From Alphaproteobacteria bacterium (GTDB lineage: Bacteria; Pseudomonadota; Alphaproteobacteria; Micavibrionales; Micavibrionaceae): a DNA stretch of 64,000 nt. Position 1 is the stretch's first letter; every line of letters starts with the position of its first letter. The stretch lies in assembly GCA_024279035.1 (NCBI GenBank), contig JAJRSA010000031.1:1-64000 (forward strand), written 5' to 3'. A program made the translations under genes and the position numbers. Below are positions 1-8,559 of the stretch, one piece after another. A model generated the notes under the pieces. It was not told the DNA's origin. It did not search any database and was given only the letters and a program-made list of their open reading frames with translations.

Positions 1-1
1 C

Positions 2-142
2 TTGTGCCTGCCTAAATATTCCTCTGATTTTAACCCAATCGAAAACACATTCGGAGCCATGAAAACAAACTGGAAAAACGCCCTTCCAAACACAATAATA
101 GACATGATCGTAACGTCCAATTGTTCATTTAAATTACTATAA
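2..142 (+). mobile_element. IS630-family transposase, C-terminal fragment
   Basis: The window opens inside a reading frame (codons begin at base 2) that ends with TAA at 140-142. The visible 46 residues include LPKYSSDFNPIEN, the signature around the last catalytic acid (here E of PIEN) of the DDE domain in IS630/Tc1-type transposases, followed by a short tryptophan-containing helix. The protein ends about 30 residues after this motif, as is usual for the family, so the C-terminus is probably intact and the rest lies to the left. I saw no terminal inverted repeat just after the stop, so the right end of the element is undefined. Confidence 0.8.
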
Positions 143-405
143 TAATACGAAGTATTGTAAACTCAAAAACATATGTACTTCAAACCATTGAATGTACCTT
201 GATACGTTTATCCATAAAATTTATATATTTTTACAAAGTTTAAGTTATTTTATCTTGAAATTACTAAATTATTATAATATTCTTTCGTTATAAGGGGTTT
301 TTTAATACTTTTATATCTTTTTTCTTGACTAAGGAAAGAATATTAGATATACATAATTATATTAAAAACTTAAAACGTACAATTAATTATAGAGGAGAGT
401 ATAAA
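143..405. other. AT-rich intergenic stretch
   Basis: This gap of about 260 bases between the transposase tail and the next small gene is strongly AT-rich and contains no convincing reading frame. It must hold the outer end of the IS630 element and the promoter of the downstream small gene, but I could not place either precisely. A TTATAAT-like sequence near 271-277 is a possible -10 element on the plus strand. Confidence 0.4.
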
Positions 406-588
406 ATGGCGGTAACACATGCAGAAACAAAATTACCAGAGGGTAGCCAAAATCAACAAGTATCACTGGATGTATTTGCGGCTATGACGGATCAACGTAT
501 AAACACTCAAGTAACTCCAAATACTAATCCTACCTTTCCTGTATGGGGGGAATTGTCAGGAAGAGCTATTCGAGGGTATACTTTTTAA
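406..588 (+). CDS. Small orphan protein, 60 residues
   Basis: I do not recognise this protein. The frame is open from 325, but the ATG at 406 is preferred because AGGAGAG lies seven bases upstream, and the codons before it are AT-rich like the neighbouring gap. The product is polar, with no signal peptide or membrane segment. It has a Q/N-rich middle (SQNQQVS), a TPNTNPTFPVWGE stretch and an aromatic C-terminus (RGYTF). A strong terminator follows 18 bases after the stop. A good ribosome binding site plus a dedicated terminator suggest a real single-gene transcript. It sits beside an IS remnant, so it may be accessory DNA. Confidence 0.6.
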   Translation: MAVTHAETKLPEGSQNQQVSLDVFAAMTDQRINTQVTPNTNPTFPVWGELSGRAIRGYTF

Positions 589-606
589 TATTTAAAAAAT
601 GTTTCT

Positions 607-642
607 AAAAAAGGCGACTAGGAAATCTAAGTCGCCTTTTTT
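607..642 (+). terminator. Rho-independent terminator after the small orphan gene
   Basis: The arms at 607-619 and 630-642 (AAAAAAGGCGACT and its complement) pair perfectly for 13 bp around a 10-base loop and end in a T tract. The flanking A and T runs are symmetrical, so it could work in both directions. Confidence 0.85.
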
Positions 643-662
643 GTTTTTTAAGAGGGACAAAT

Positions 663-701
663 AAAAAAGGGGCGATGTTTATTTCAACATCGCCCCTTTT
701 T
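663..701 (-). terminator. Rho-independent terminator of the cold-shock gene
   Basis: The arms 663-679 and 686-701 form a 16 bp stem containing GGGGCGATGTT, with an A run on the plus-strand left side, so the T tract lies on the minus strand. It begins about 20 bases after the cold-shock gene stop codon. Confidence 0.85.
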
Positions 702-720
702 CTATTATTCTTTAAAAAGC

Positions 721-939
721 TTATTCGTCGTTGCTTCCAACAAGTTTAAGGTCATCCGCAGATTCCTTACCTTTGTTTTCTACAATTTGGTAGCTGACTT
801 TAGCGCCTTCGTCGAGTTGACGAATGCCTGCTTTGTCACGGGCTGTCACGTGAACGAACACATCTTTCCCTCCATCATCTGGAGCGATAAAACCGTATCC
901 TTTGTTTTCGTTAAACCATTTAACTGTACCTGTTGCCAT
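721..939 (-). CDS. Cold-shock protein, CspA family
   Basis: This 72-residue protein is a single cold-shock domain, a small OB-fold that binds single-stranded RNA and DNA and acts as an RNA chaperone in the cytoplasm. The RNP1-type motif [10 protein letters not shown] (residues about 13-22) and the RNP2-type motif VFVHV (about 27-31) are intact, and the N-terminus [16 protein letters not shown] is typical. The start is fixed by AAGGAG shortly before the ATG. It is a single-gene unit with its own terminator, preceded by about 190 bases without a gene, enough for the long leader often seen in cold-shock genes. Alphaproteobacteria usually carry several paralogues, so I give no specific gene symbol. 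Confidence 0.95.
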   Translation of the reverse strand: MATGTVKWFNENKGYGFIAPDDGGKDVFVHVTARDKAGIRQLDEGAKVSYQIVENKGKESADDLKLVGSNDE

Positions 940-1131
940 GCGTAAATCTCCTTATAGTAGTGCATTGCATAATTTCCTAACTTATGTCAGGAATCCTAAG
1001 AGTTTGTGAATTGTCCGTCATTTGAAGATATTACTATACTCAAAAGGATTAAAAACGTAACTCAAGAGCCTTTGTATAGTGTTTTTTTTAAAAAAGCAAT
1101 AAGAAATCACTGATTTAAATACCTCTAATAT

Positions 1132-2553
1132 TTACACAATTTTTTTGTTATCCCCAAGCCACGTTTCTAGAGCACCAAGTGCGCGCTCGGACAGGGCCTT
1201 TTTTCTGTCTTTCCCCTTCGCATGCTTACCCTTCGCATTAAGAGCTTTGATGTCGGGAAAGAGTCCAAAATTAATATTCATGGGTTGAAATGTTTTTGCA
1301 TCAGCCCCTCCTGTGATGTGGTTAAGGAGGGAACCAAAAGCCGTTGTCTTGGGTGGCATAATAAACTCTACACCCAAAATGTCACTGGCGGCCATACGTC
1401 CTGCCATCAATCCGATAGAGGCACTCTCCACATACCCTTCGCATCCAGTCATTTGCCCTGCAAAGCGTAGACGAGGCATGGATTTAAGCTGGAGTCTTTC
1501 ATTTAAAAGCTTGGGAGAGTTGATGAATGTATTGCGATGTAACCCTCCAAGACGAGCAAAATCTGCATTTTCTAACCCTGGAATCGCTTTAAAGACGCGT
1601 GTTTGATCCCCATATTTCATTTTGGTTTGAAAGCCCACCATATTATACAGCGTGCCAAGGGCATTATCTTGGCGCAATTGAACCACGGCATAAGGTTTTT
1701 CTTCTCGATGAGGATTCGTAAGCCCGACAGGCTTCATAGGGCCAAAGCGCAGAGTCTCTATCCCACGTTCTGCCATGATCTCGATCGGCAAGCACCCCTC
1801 AAAATAGGGCGTGTCTTTTTCCCAGTCTTTGAATTCTATTTTAGGGGCATTGATAAGCTCTGAGATAAAAGTCTCGTATTGATCCTTTGTCATGGGACAA
1901 TTGATGTAATCTGACCCTGTGCCCGCAGGGCCTTGTTTATCATAGCGAGATTGAAACCACGCCGTCTCAAAATTAATGGAGTCTTTGTGAATGATCGGCG
2001 CAATGGCATCAAAGAAAGAGAGGGCATCTTCTCCTGTGATTTCTTGGATAGCTGTAGCCAAAGGGGTAGAGGTGAGGGGGCCTGTGGCAATAATAACATT
2101 GCCCCATTCAGCAGGTGGCAACCCATTTATTTCCCCCCGTTCAATGGTAATATTGGGGTGGTTCTCAAGAGCCTGTGTCACATTATCCGAGAATATATCC
2201 CTGTCCACGGCCAAGGCGCCTCCGGCTGGGACAGCTGCTTTATCCCCTTCGCGCATAATGAGAGACTGACATCGGCGCATTTCTTCATGGAGCAATCCCA
2301 CAGCATTAAACTGCGCATCATCTGAGCGAAACGAGTTCGAGCAGACAAGCTCTGCCAGCCCTTCCGTTTGATGCGCTGCTGTTTGAACGTTAGGGCGCAT
2401 CTCATGGAGGATAACATCTGCGCCCATAGTGGCCGCTTGCCACGCCGCCTCTGAACCTGCCAGTCCCCCACCAATAATATGTATGATTTTTGTCTCTGTC
2501 ATGGAAGAGGATATAGCAGAAGTGATGAAAGACTTCAAATCCTTCGACGGCAT
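1132..2553 (-). CDS. trmFO: TrmFO, methylenetetrahydrofolate-tRNA-(uracil-5-)-methyltransferase
   Basis: This FAD- and folate-dependent enzyme makes ribothymidine at position 54 of tRNA (family knowledge). The FAD-binding motif [14 protein letters not shown] lies at residues 26-39, and the family segments [10 protein letters not shown] and [12 protein letters not shown], which carry conserved cysteines, are both present. The length of 473 is slightly above the usual because of 17 extra N-terminal residues. I keep the upstream ATG because GTGGAG stands at the right distance from it, while the inner ATG at 2502 has no such site. This start overlaps the end of the upstream symporter gene by 19 bases, suggesting translational coupling. 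Confidence 0.95.
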   Translation of the reverse strand: MPSKDLKSFITSAISSSMTETKIIHIIGGGLAGSEAAWQAATMGADVILHEMRPNVQTAAHQTEGLAELVCSNSFRSDDAQFNAVGLLHEEMRRCQSLIMREGDKAAVPAGGALAVDRDIFSDNVTQALENHPNITIERGEINGLPPAEWGNVIIATGPLTSTPLATAIQEITGEDALSFFDAIAPIIHKDSINFETAWFQSRYDKQGPAGTGSDYINCPMTKDQYETFISELINAPKIEFKDWEKDTPYFEGCLPIEIMAERGIETLRFGPMKPVGLTNPHREEKPYAVVQLRQDNALGTLYNMVGFQTKMKYGDQTRVFKAIPGLENADFARLGGLHRNTFINSPKLLNERLQLKSMPRLRFAGQMTGCEGYVESASIGLMAGRMAASDILGVEFIMPPKTTAFGSLLNHITGGADAKTFQPMNINFGLFPDIKALNAKGKHAKGKDRKKALSERALGALETWLGDNKKIV

Positions 2554-3890
2554 TTTTCTCCACTATATCCTAAAAGACAAATCATAGCTGTAACCCCTGC
2601 TGGAAGGGTATTATTAATCATGACAGAAAAATATCCATTGAAAAACATGTATATATAAAGGATTAAGCCAATGCACAGGGCGATGAGACACGTGTAATCT
2701 TTATATTGAGAACCTTTCTCTCCCCACAGCATAGAGGCAATCATGATAGGGGCGAGAATATAGGCAAAGGAAAAGGCCTTTAAGATAAATTCCGCTGTGC
2801 CATCCACTAACGAGGCAATGAGTGTCATTGTGATCAGAAGTCCAAATGAGGCTATACGTGAGGCTTTAATAAAAGAGTTTCGCTCATGTGTCGCATCAAT
2901 CTTCAAAATATTTTTAGACACAGCCGAGCTGAAAAGTTGTACTTGCGTATCAATAGTGGACATGACGGCCGTCAAGGTGAAAACCCCTAATGTTGCAAGA
3001 ATAAGGGGAGAAAGAGCTTGCTCTTCAAACAGGGAAAAGAACGTGAAATGATCCCCTGCGCTGATTGTCCATGATTTAACAATAAGAATGAGCGCAAAAA
3101 CAAAAAGAAAAAAGAATCCTCCAGAGAGACAAAGAGATTTTTGAGCCGTCTCAGAAGAATGTGCCGACATCATCCGTTGCCAGACATCCGCATTGCTTAT
3201 AATTAAAACAAACGTAAATAAAATGAATCCCCATTTTTGAAGAGGATCTATCATGATGAATTCAGAAGAGATGTCCGAGAGCGTAGGGAAGGGAAGAAAA
3301 AAGGTTGCGGACAAGGCAATTAGAAACAAAATAAGCCATTGTACAATGTCTGTTTTAATAATAGTTGCGTATCCTCCAAAAGAGACATAGAGCGCAATAA
3401 GAGTCGCAATCATCATAATGCCATACACATTTGGAATCCCTATGAGCGTAGCTGTCACTGTCCCTGCGATGAGAAGTTGTGCGGTTCCAAAGAGAAGCGC
3501 TTTTCCCACAATAATAAAGCTCCCAAAATACTGCGTGAGAGGCCCAAGGCGTCGAGAGAGAATGTCAGGCACATTCACATCATTATAAGAGAGGCCTTCT
3601 GCATGGACTTTTTTTGCAAAACAGGCGAGGAGGATATAACCTGCAAGAAATCCAACAGGAATCCACAATAATCCATATCCTGCGGCCAAGCCCATTGTGA
3701 TAATAATAAAAACACCCCCTCCATTAAATTGTCCTGCCAACATAGAACATGTCGTTGAAAAGAGATTTTGATTTCTATTCCCAATAATATACCCCGCATG
3801 ATCTTTTTGGAGATAGGCGTGGAGCGTTAAAAAGAGAAGAAGAGCAATATAAGCGCCGAGAAAAATGAGAGAATAGGTGAGTAAGGTCAT
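2535..3890 (-). CDS. Sodium:solute symporter (SSS family), substrate unknown
   Basis: A 451-residue inner-membrane protein with roughly 12-13 hydrophobic segments. The order and the glycine-rich segment [19 protein letters not shown] (about residues 55-73), followed by [19 protein letters not shown], are typical of the SSS family of sodium-coupled importers. [18 protein letters not shown] near residue 375 matches the late transmembrane region of the fold. Nothing in the sequence fixes the substrate. The gene overlaps trmFO downstream by 19 bases and lies about 50 bases after the metallophosphatase-like gene, so the three may share a transcript. Confidence 0.85.
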   Translation of the reverse strand: MTLLTYSLIFLGAYIALLLFLTLHAYLQKDHAGYIIGNRNQNLFSTTCSMLAGQFNGGGVFIIITMGLAAGYGLLWIPVGFLAGYILLACFAKKVHAEGLSYNDVNVPDILSRRLGPLTQYFGSFIIVGKALLFGTAQLLIAGTVTATLIGIPNVYGIMMIATLIALYVSFGGYATIIKTDIVQWLILFLIALSATFFLPFPTLSDISSEFIMIDPLQKWGFILFTFVLIISNADVWQRMMSAHSSETAQKSLCLSGGFFFLFVFALILIVKSWTISAGDHFTFFSLFEEQALSPLILATLGVFTLTAVMSTIDTQVQLFSSAVSKNILKIDATHERNSFIKASRIASFGLLITMTLIASLVDGTAEFILKAFSFAYILAPIMIASMLWGEKGSQYKDYTCLIALCIGLILYIYMFFNGYFSVMINNTLPAGVTAMICLLGYSGEKCRRRI

Positions 3891-3939
3891 AGATGTCTCC
3901 TAAGTTGAATGTGTTCTTTGAAGAAGTTCATGAGAAGAA

Positions 3940-4755
3940 TTAGGCTTCAAATAAATCTACAATCTCACTTGCGGGATCAAAGCCTGCACACGCAAGGGTG
4001 CCTCCGAAGCCACAGCCACCATCAATGGTTGCGGTCATGCTATTGATCTGAACACCTTCATGGTCAGGATCAAAGCCTCGAATGATGCGCTTAAAGGGAT
4101 CGTAGGTTTTATTTTGGCTATGGAAGCTTTTTGATTTCCACCAAAAACTATCACCTTGTGCACTTAAAGATTTCTTGCGATCAAGACCAGTATTCACAAA
4201 TAGCATAGGGGCATCGGTGCTCTCATGGGTGTAGGCGGCTCGTTTCAGGTGAGCCATAAAAGTATCATAGCCTGCGATAGACCTCAGAGCTTCTCGGACT
4301 TTTCCTGTCCAGCGACACAGCCCCATCACACCTTCTCGGGTGGCCATCACGCCCTCGTGCCGATCCACCCCAAATCCTTCTAATGTTTGAGAGAGACCAT
4401 TATTGAGCATCCAATTATAAATTTTTTCTGGATCTTGCGCAAAGGGAAGCTCTAAGAGTTTGGAGAGAGTCTCTTCTTGTTGTCCTCGTAGATAGGTAAT
4501 ATCACTGGGAATGACGGCGGGAATAGACAGAAGAAGGCGTCGAAAAGTCAAAAGCTCTTCAAGTGTCTCTTTTGGGCAAGCCCCATACCCTGTATAATTC
4601 CCCGTATACACAAGACGATCCCCAGGAGAAAACCGCTCCAACAGATCATCGTGGAGGTGCGTGAGGCGATCAATATCCGCATGAATAGATCCAATCACCC
4701 ATGTGTGATGAGGCGTACCGAGGGGGGAAATAATATGGTCGTTGTGTGTGTGCAT
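3940..4755 (-). CDS. PPP-fold metallophosphatase homologue with degenerate active site
   Basis: The 271-residue protein lines up along its length with bacterial PPP (calcineurin-like) phosphatases, but the metal-binding motifs are altered. GDIHG has become GSIHA (residues 22-26), GDYVDRG has become GNYTGYG (about 52-58), GNHE has become GQQE, the histidine of FVHAGL has become FVNTGL, and GHTP has become GFDP. The closing IDGGCGFGGTLAC segment still fits the family. With most metal ligands gone it is probably not a phosphatase; a binding or regulatory role is an inference. The reading frame is intact, so it appears to be under selection. It lies downstream of carD beyond a terminator and upstream of an SSS symporter. 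Confidence 0.75.
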   Translation of the reverse strand: MHTHNDHIISPLGTPHHTWVIGSIHADIDRLTHLHDDLLERFSPGDRLVYTGNYTGYGACPKETLEELLTFRRLLLSIPAVIPSDITYLRGQQEETLSKLLELPFAQDPEKIYNWMLNNGLSQTLEGFGVDRHEGVMATREGVMGLCRWTGKVREALRSIAGYDTFMAHLKRAAYTHESTDAPMLFVNTGLDRKKSLSAQGDSFWWKSKSFHSQNKTYDPFKRIIRGFDPDHEGVQINSMTATIDGGCGFGGTLACAGFDPASEIVDLFEA

Positions 4756-4861
4756 GCATCCAAGATGGATAAAAGGAAAGGAATAGCTTTTGAATCAAGC
4801 TCATATATAAGTATACACGAAAATGTATGCCATAAAAGAGGGTGTGGATAAATAAGGACAT

Positions 4862-4901
4862 AAAAAAGCCTCCGTCCTATTATCAGGATGGAGGCTTTTT
4901 T
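4862..4901 (-). terminator. Rho-independent terminator of carD
   Basis: The arms 4862-4878 and 4885-4901 pair over 17 positions with one G-T pair (AAAAAAGCCTCCGTCCT against its near complement), with a six-base loop. A and T runs flank both sides, so it can act in both directions; on the minus strand it follows carD by 15 bases. Confidence 0.85.
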
Positions 4902-4915
4902 GAATTAGGTTGTTT

Positions 4916-5494
4916 TTAAGCGGCTATAGCGTCTGCTTGCTCGTTTGCTTCAGTTCCCTCGCTATCGCTTAAACCTTCGAGTGTTGGCTTGAAAACACCC
5001 ATGACATCTTCGAGATGTTCAATCGCATCTTCTTCCGTCATTTTCTGAAGAGCGGCTACTTCGCGCGCTAAACGTCCGAGAGCTGACTCATAGATTTGAC
5101 GTTCACTGTAAGATTGCTCTGTATCATCATTGCTTCGCTTAAGATCGCGGAGGACTTCTGCGATGGCAACAGGGTCTCCAGAGTTTATTTTTGTTTCATA
5201 TTCAGCTGCACGACGGCTCCACATGATCCGACGGACACGAGATTTTCCTTTGAGGGTCTCCATAGCATTATCCATACATCCAGTAGAACTAATTTTACGC
5301 AGTCCTGCTGATTTTGCTTTAAAGAGGGGTACCTTTAAGCGCATACGGTCTTTTTCAAAGGCAATGGAGTAAAGCTCAATGTCCATGCCTCCAATTTTTT
5401 GTGTTTCAATACCTTCTATCTGCCCGAGACCGTGTGCTGCATAGACAACGTAGTCGCCTTTTTTAAATTTTACACTATTATCGTTATGAGCCAT
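4916..5494 (-). CDS. carD: CarD-family transcription regulator
   Basis: CarD-type proteins bind the RNA polymerase beta subunit and promoter DNA to stabilise open complexes. In this 192-residue protein the N-terminal RNA-polymerase-interaction domain (about residues 10-70) shows FKKGDYVVYAAHGLGQIEGI, close to the family consensus. The rest is the helical DNA-contacting domain (VRRIMWSRRAAEYETKINSG; LGRLAREVAAL). The last 30 residues are acidic and alanine-rich. It lies near the fdxA gene, as in many alphaproteobacteria, but a 326-base gap separates the two, so it probably has its own promoter there. Confidence 0.95.
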   Translation of the reverse strand: MAHNDNSVKFKKGDYVVYAAHGLGQIEGIETQKIGGMDIELYSIAFEKDRMRLKVPLFKAKSAGLRKISSTGCMDNAMETLKGKSRVRRIMWSRRAAEYETKINSGDPVAIAEVLRDLKRSNDDTEQSYSERQIYESALGRLAREVAALQKMTEEDAIEHLEDVMGVFKPTLEGLSDSEGTEANEQADAIAA

Positions 5495-5820
5495 TCTAAT
5501 TTATCCTTTTTTTATTGGTTAAACAACCACAAACCTACTGTACTTCATGAAATACAGTGCAACGCATACGACATTATTTTAGAAAGCCTTATTCTATGGA
5601 TTGCCCATCCCACGTCTGTGATGATGTAAGGTATAGCAGGTTTTTAGGCAAAATTCAACTTTTATTAATGTTTCGTTTTGAAATACACCGTGATTATACA
5701 AGATAAAATGATTTTTAATCATTTTATCTTTGCGTTCAGACGCCACGCAAGCTTCGCCCTATACGGGGCGGGGATACGGTCGTATCCCTGATCTTGGGGT
5801 TGCTTTCAGGAGAGTTAGGA
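5495..5820. other. carD-fdxA intergenic region, no gene
   Basis: The 326 bases hold no convincing reading frame. The carD-proximal half must contain the carD promoter and leader. From 5701 onward it contains a perfect AT-rich hairpin followed by a GC-rich segment that resembles the repeat found at 43889 and 53969 (listed separately). Confidence 0.6.
5701..5785 (+). repeat. Distant relative of the 140-bp structured repeat
   Basis: The arms 5701-5713 and 5717-5729 (AGATAAAATGATT and its exact complement) make a 13 bp hairpin with a three-base loop. Directly after it comes TGCGTTCAGACGCCACGCA, then GCTTCGCCC and a second GC hairpin (CGCCC / GGGCG). The full-length repeats have the same order: long AT-rich hairpin, then TGCGTTCAAGCCACGCAGGC, then a GCGG hairpin. 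The stem sequence itself is different, so only the middle and the architecture are shared. Confidence 0.5.
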
Positions 5821-6159
5821 TTAGTCTCCATCCCCTGCTTTTGGAGAGAAATACGCCTGAAATTTATTTTTTTTGTCTTTAAAGTCTTCTGCTGTGGGGA
5901 GAGGGGGCTTTTGGCGTGTAATGACAGGCCATTGCTCGGCATAGTCTCTGTTCATCTCCAAAAACTCTTCTGCGCGTGAATCAGAGTCAGGCACGATGGC
6001 TTCAATGGGGCATTCTGGCTCACAGACTCCACAGTCGATACATTCATCAGGATGAATAACAAGTGTATTTTCTCCTTCATAGAAGCAATCCACAGGGCAC
6101 ACTTCCACACAATCGGTGTGTTTACACATAATACAAACATCAAGGACAACATAAGTCAT
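5821..6159 (-). CDS. fdxA: Seven-iron ferredoxin FdxA
   Basis: A 112-residue cytoplasmic electron carrier with one 3Fe-4S and one 4Fe-4S cluster. The cysteines fit the seven-iron type: C9, C17 and C50 for the 3Fe-4S cluster and C21, C40, C43 and C46 for the 4Fe-4S cluster, by analogy with Azotobacter FdI. C12 and C25 are extra. The C-terminal extension of about 50 residues, with [15 protein letters not shown], is also typical of the FdxA group. It sits 24 bases after the LD-carboxypeptidase gene on the same strand. The electron donor and acceptor cannot be told from the sequence. Confidence 0.95.
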   Translation of the reverse strand: MTYVVLDVCIMCKHTDCVEVCPVDCFYEGENTLVIHPDECIDCGVCEPECPIEAIVPDSDSRAEEFLEMNRDYAEQWPVITRQKPPLPTAEDFKDKKNKFQAYFSPKAGDGD

Positions 6160-6183
6160 GCCCCCTGTTCTAGTCGTTTTTAT

Positions 6184-7113
6184 TTATTTTTCAACAGCAG
6201 AGTCAAGAAGGACAACTCTGATATTATCTTTTTGAGCTGTAAGTTGAGCATTGATCCCAATAGGGAATGGCGTTAACTCATTTCCATGCCCAAAAGGGGC
6301 GTTTGTGATGACTGGAATATCCAGCCCATGTGTATATTCTAGTAAAAGCTCATCTAACGTATAGGGAAAAGCTATAGCCCCATTATTCCCAACCATATTA
6401 AATCCACCAATCATAAGCCCTGCAATCTCATTCAATCCTCCCAAACGTTTAAGCTGAAGAAACATGCGGTCAATATTTCTAATTTCTTCGCATTCATCTT
6501 CCAAAAACAAAATTTTTCCTTTCAGGGGGGCTACAAATTGTGTGCCCATGAGATAGGTAAAGATACACATATTTCCCCCTATAAGAGGCCCTGTGGCGCT
6601 ACCTTCTCTCAAAATATGTGCATGAGGAAAGGGGCGAGAAAAAGAGGGAGAGGAGAGGAGGTCAACTGTATCTGTATAGTAAGTTTCAGCATTACCCGTT
6701 GAAAATCCGCTCATGTGAGGCCCATGGACTCCAGTTATATTACAGATACTATACAATGCGTTTAGTATCGCTGTATTATCGCTACATCCCATGATTATTT
6801 TTGGATTTTTGTTAAGGCGATCAAAATCAAGGTAATCGAGAAGGTGAAGAGTTCTTGTCCCTCCTCGTGCGAGAAAGATAGCGTTTATCTCTGGATCTTC
6901 CCAGTAGTCCATGAGGGCGTTTGCCCGTTCTTGAAACTCGCCTCCCCATTCATGAAGGCGTGCGTAGTTATTGGGGTGGATCTTTACTTTATATCCTTTG
7001 CCTTCCCAAAGCTCTCGAGCTTGATCTAGACGTTCGGGGGGAATCCAGCGTCCTGTTGCAACAACACCTATCGTCTCTCCTTTGTTGAGCGCAGGAGGAC
7101 GCCTAACCGTCAT
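6184..7113 (-). CDS. LD-carboxypeptidase (peptidase family S66)
   Basis: Enzymes of this family remove the terminal D-alanine from murein tetrapeptides during peptidoglycan recycling in the cytoplasm. The S66 landmarks are present: GETIGVVATG at the start, the nucleophile region IIMGCSDNTAIL (usually GYSD), the glutamate region FLEDECEEI and the histidine in NAPFGHGNE. I choose the ATG at 7113 because the family fold begins right after it (MTVRRPPALNKGETIGVV). The open frame extends to 7206, but those residues overlap the upstream DHH gene and look like its shadow. With this start the two genes overlap by 11 bases, which fits translational coupling. Confidence 0.88.
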   Translation of the reverse strand: MTVRRPPALNKGETIGVVATGRWIPPERLDQARELWEGKGYKVKIHPNNYARLHEWGGEFQERANALMDYWEDPEINAIFLARGGTRTLHLLDYLDFDRLNKNPKIIMGCSDNTAILNALYSICNITGVHGPHMSGFSTGNAETYYTDTVDLLSSPSFSRPFPHAHILREGSATGPLIGGNMCIFTYLMGTQFVAPLKGKILFLEDECEEIRNIDRMFLQLKRLGGLNEIAGLMIGGFNMVGNNGAIAFPYTLDELLLEYTHGLDIPVITNAPFGHGNELTPFPIGINAQLTAQKDNIRVVLLDSAVEK

Positions 7114-8071
7114 TTGTAATTTTACGAATAAGTTCTTGCTCAATATCAGAGGCTTGATCATTACTGATTTGGCATGTGCCAGCCCCATGATGGCCTCCTC
7201 CTCCATATTTGAGCATCAGCTCTCCAATATCAGTTTTACTTGTACGGTTGAGGATGGATTTCCCGACGGCAAAGACAGTGTTTTTATTATCTTTACCAGG
7301 TATAATGTGGCATGAAATATTACATTCTGGGAAGAGGGCGTAAATCATAAAGCGGTTACCAGCCCAAATAGAAATTTCTTTTCTTAAATCCAAAACGGCA
7401 AGATTACCATGGAGCTTTGTATAGCTATCAATTTGACCTACATGTTTAATATGTTGATTTCTATACAAATCAACGCGTTCCTGAACATCGGGGAGCATAA
7501 GAATTTTGTCTATATCCTGATGTGTACGACAATGATCTATCAGATCCATCATAAGTTGATAGTTGGGGATTTTAAAGTCTTTGAATCTTCCTAGACCTGT
7601 ACGGGCATCCATAAGAAAACTCAGGAGTTCCCAACCTTGGGGATTGAGAATATCTTCTTTGCTAAATTGTGCCGCATCTGCTTTATCAACAGCAAACATC
7701 ATTTCCTGTGAGATGTCAGGAAAAGTTTCTTCTCCTCCAAAATAATCATAGACAACGCGCGCTGCTGAGGGAGCAAGGGGGTCAATAATATAATTATCTT
7801 TCCCTCCACCGACACGGGTCACTTCACTGGCATGGTGGTCAAAGGCTAGGTAGATACCTTCCACATAGGGAATATTAGTTGAAATATCTTTGTTGCTTAC
7901 CTCAATGAGTCCATCTTGCATATCTTTAGGATGAACAAATTTCACTTCATCAACAATGCCGAGTTCTCGTAACAAAATGCCACAGACAAGACCATCCATG
8001 TCACTGCGTGTGATAAGACGGTATTTCTGACCTGGTTGGGGCATAACTGTATTTTGTGTTTGATATATCAT
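7103..8071 (-). CDS. DHH-family phosphoesterase
   Basis: A 322-residue protein of the DHH/DHHA1 superfamily, which includes exopolyphosphatases, oligoribonucleases (NrnA) and cyclic-dinucleotide phosphodiesterases. The metal-binding motifs are clear: RSDMDGLV (residues 22-29), the eponymous AFDHHASE (about 75-82), and the C-terminal substrate motif GGGGHHGAGTC. I cannot tell the substrate from the sequence; some annotators would call it an exopolyphosphatase-like protein. It overlaps the following LD-carboxypeptidase gene and lies 59 bases after gtrA. Confidence 0.85.
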   Translation of the reverse strand: MIYQTQNTVMPQPGQKYRLITRSDMDGLVCGILLRELGIVDEVKFVHPKDMQDGLIEVSNKDISTNIPYVEGIYLAFDHHASEVTRVGGGKDNYIIDPLAPSAARVVYDYFGGEETFPDISQEMMFAVDKADAAQFSKEDILNPQGWELLSFLMDARTGLGRFKDFKIPNYQLMMDLIDHCRTHQDIDKILMLPDVQERVDLYRNQHIKHVGQIDSYTKLHGNLAVLDLRKEISIWAGNRFMIYALFPECNISCHIIPGKDNKNTVFAVGKSILNRTSKTDIGELMLKYGGGGHHGAGTCQISNDQASDIEQELIRKITNDG

Positions 8072-8130
8072 AAGGAATCCTTGTAGGGGCTATAAAATTA
8101 TTTTAATAGTAAATGAATTCAAGCGATGCG

Positions 8131-8559
8131 TTAAGATGTTTTTTTGTCTTGGGAGGTTTTAAAGGTAAAAAAGCGATTTCCTAAAAAATTGAGACAGGTA
8201 TAAATGCCAATGGCGAGGATTTGAGAGATGAAATTTAGAATGTGTAGAACATGCACAAAAAAGACAAGCGCTATAAGCTGTAAGATATAGGTGACTAAAA
8301 AGACAATTAGGAACTGCATAAATTGTGTTTTGGTGTGCTTCGACGTGTTTTGAAATGTCATGCTTTTGTGAAGCGCAAATCCTAAAATAATGCCGACAAG
8401 ATACCCAGAGACATTGGCCAGAACATAATGGATATCCATAAGTTCAGAGAGAACAAAAATAACGACCAAAGAGACGATTGTGTTAATTGTTCCCACACGG
8501 CAAAATTTGAAGAATTGTTTAAAAAGTGGAGGGAATATTATCCTCATTTTTTTCGGCAT
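8131..8559 (-). CDS. GtrA-family membrane protein (lipid-linked sugar flippase type)
   Basis: A 142-residue protein with four hydrophobic segments (about residues 20-40, 45-65, 80-100 and 112-132) and the GtrA-type opening FKFCRVGTINTIVSLVVIFV. GtrA proteins are thought to flip undecaprenyl-phosphate-linked glucose, or a similar lipid-linked sugar, across the inner membrane for later transfer. Its start overlaps the end of the upstream methyltransferase by 16 bases. It is the last gene of a four-gene block (GT-C enzyme, GT2, methyltransferase, GtrA) that looks like a glycan-modification operon. Confidence 0.88.
   Translation of the reverse strand: MPKKMRIIFPPLFKQFFKFCRVGTINTIVSLVVIFVLSELMDIHYVLANVSGYLVGIILGFALHKSMTFQNTSKHTKTQFMQFLIVFLVTYILQLIALVFFVHVLHILNFISQILAIGIYTCLNFLGNRFFTFKTSQDKKTS

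Noticed and set aside
2-142. IS630 transposase as the proven mover of the 140-bp element
   Set aside because: The TA-flanked inverted ends fit in principle, but no matching TAGTC end is visible after the transposase stop, so the link is only a possibility.
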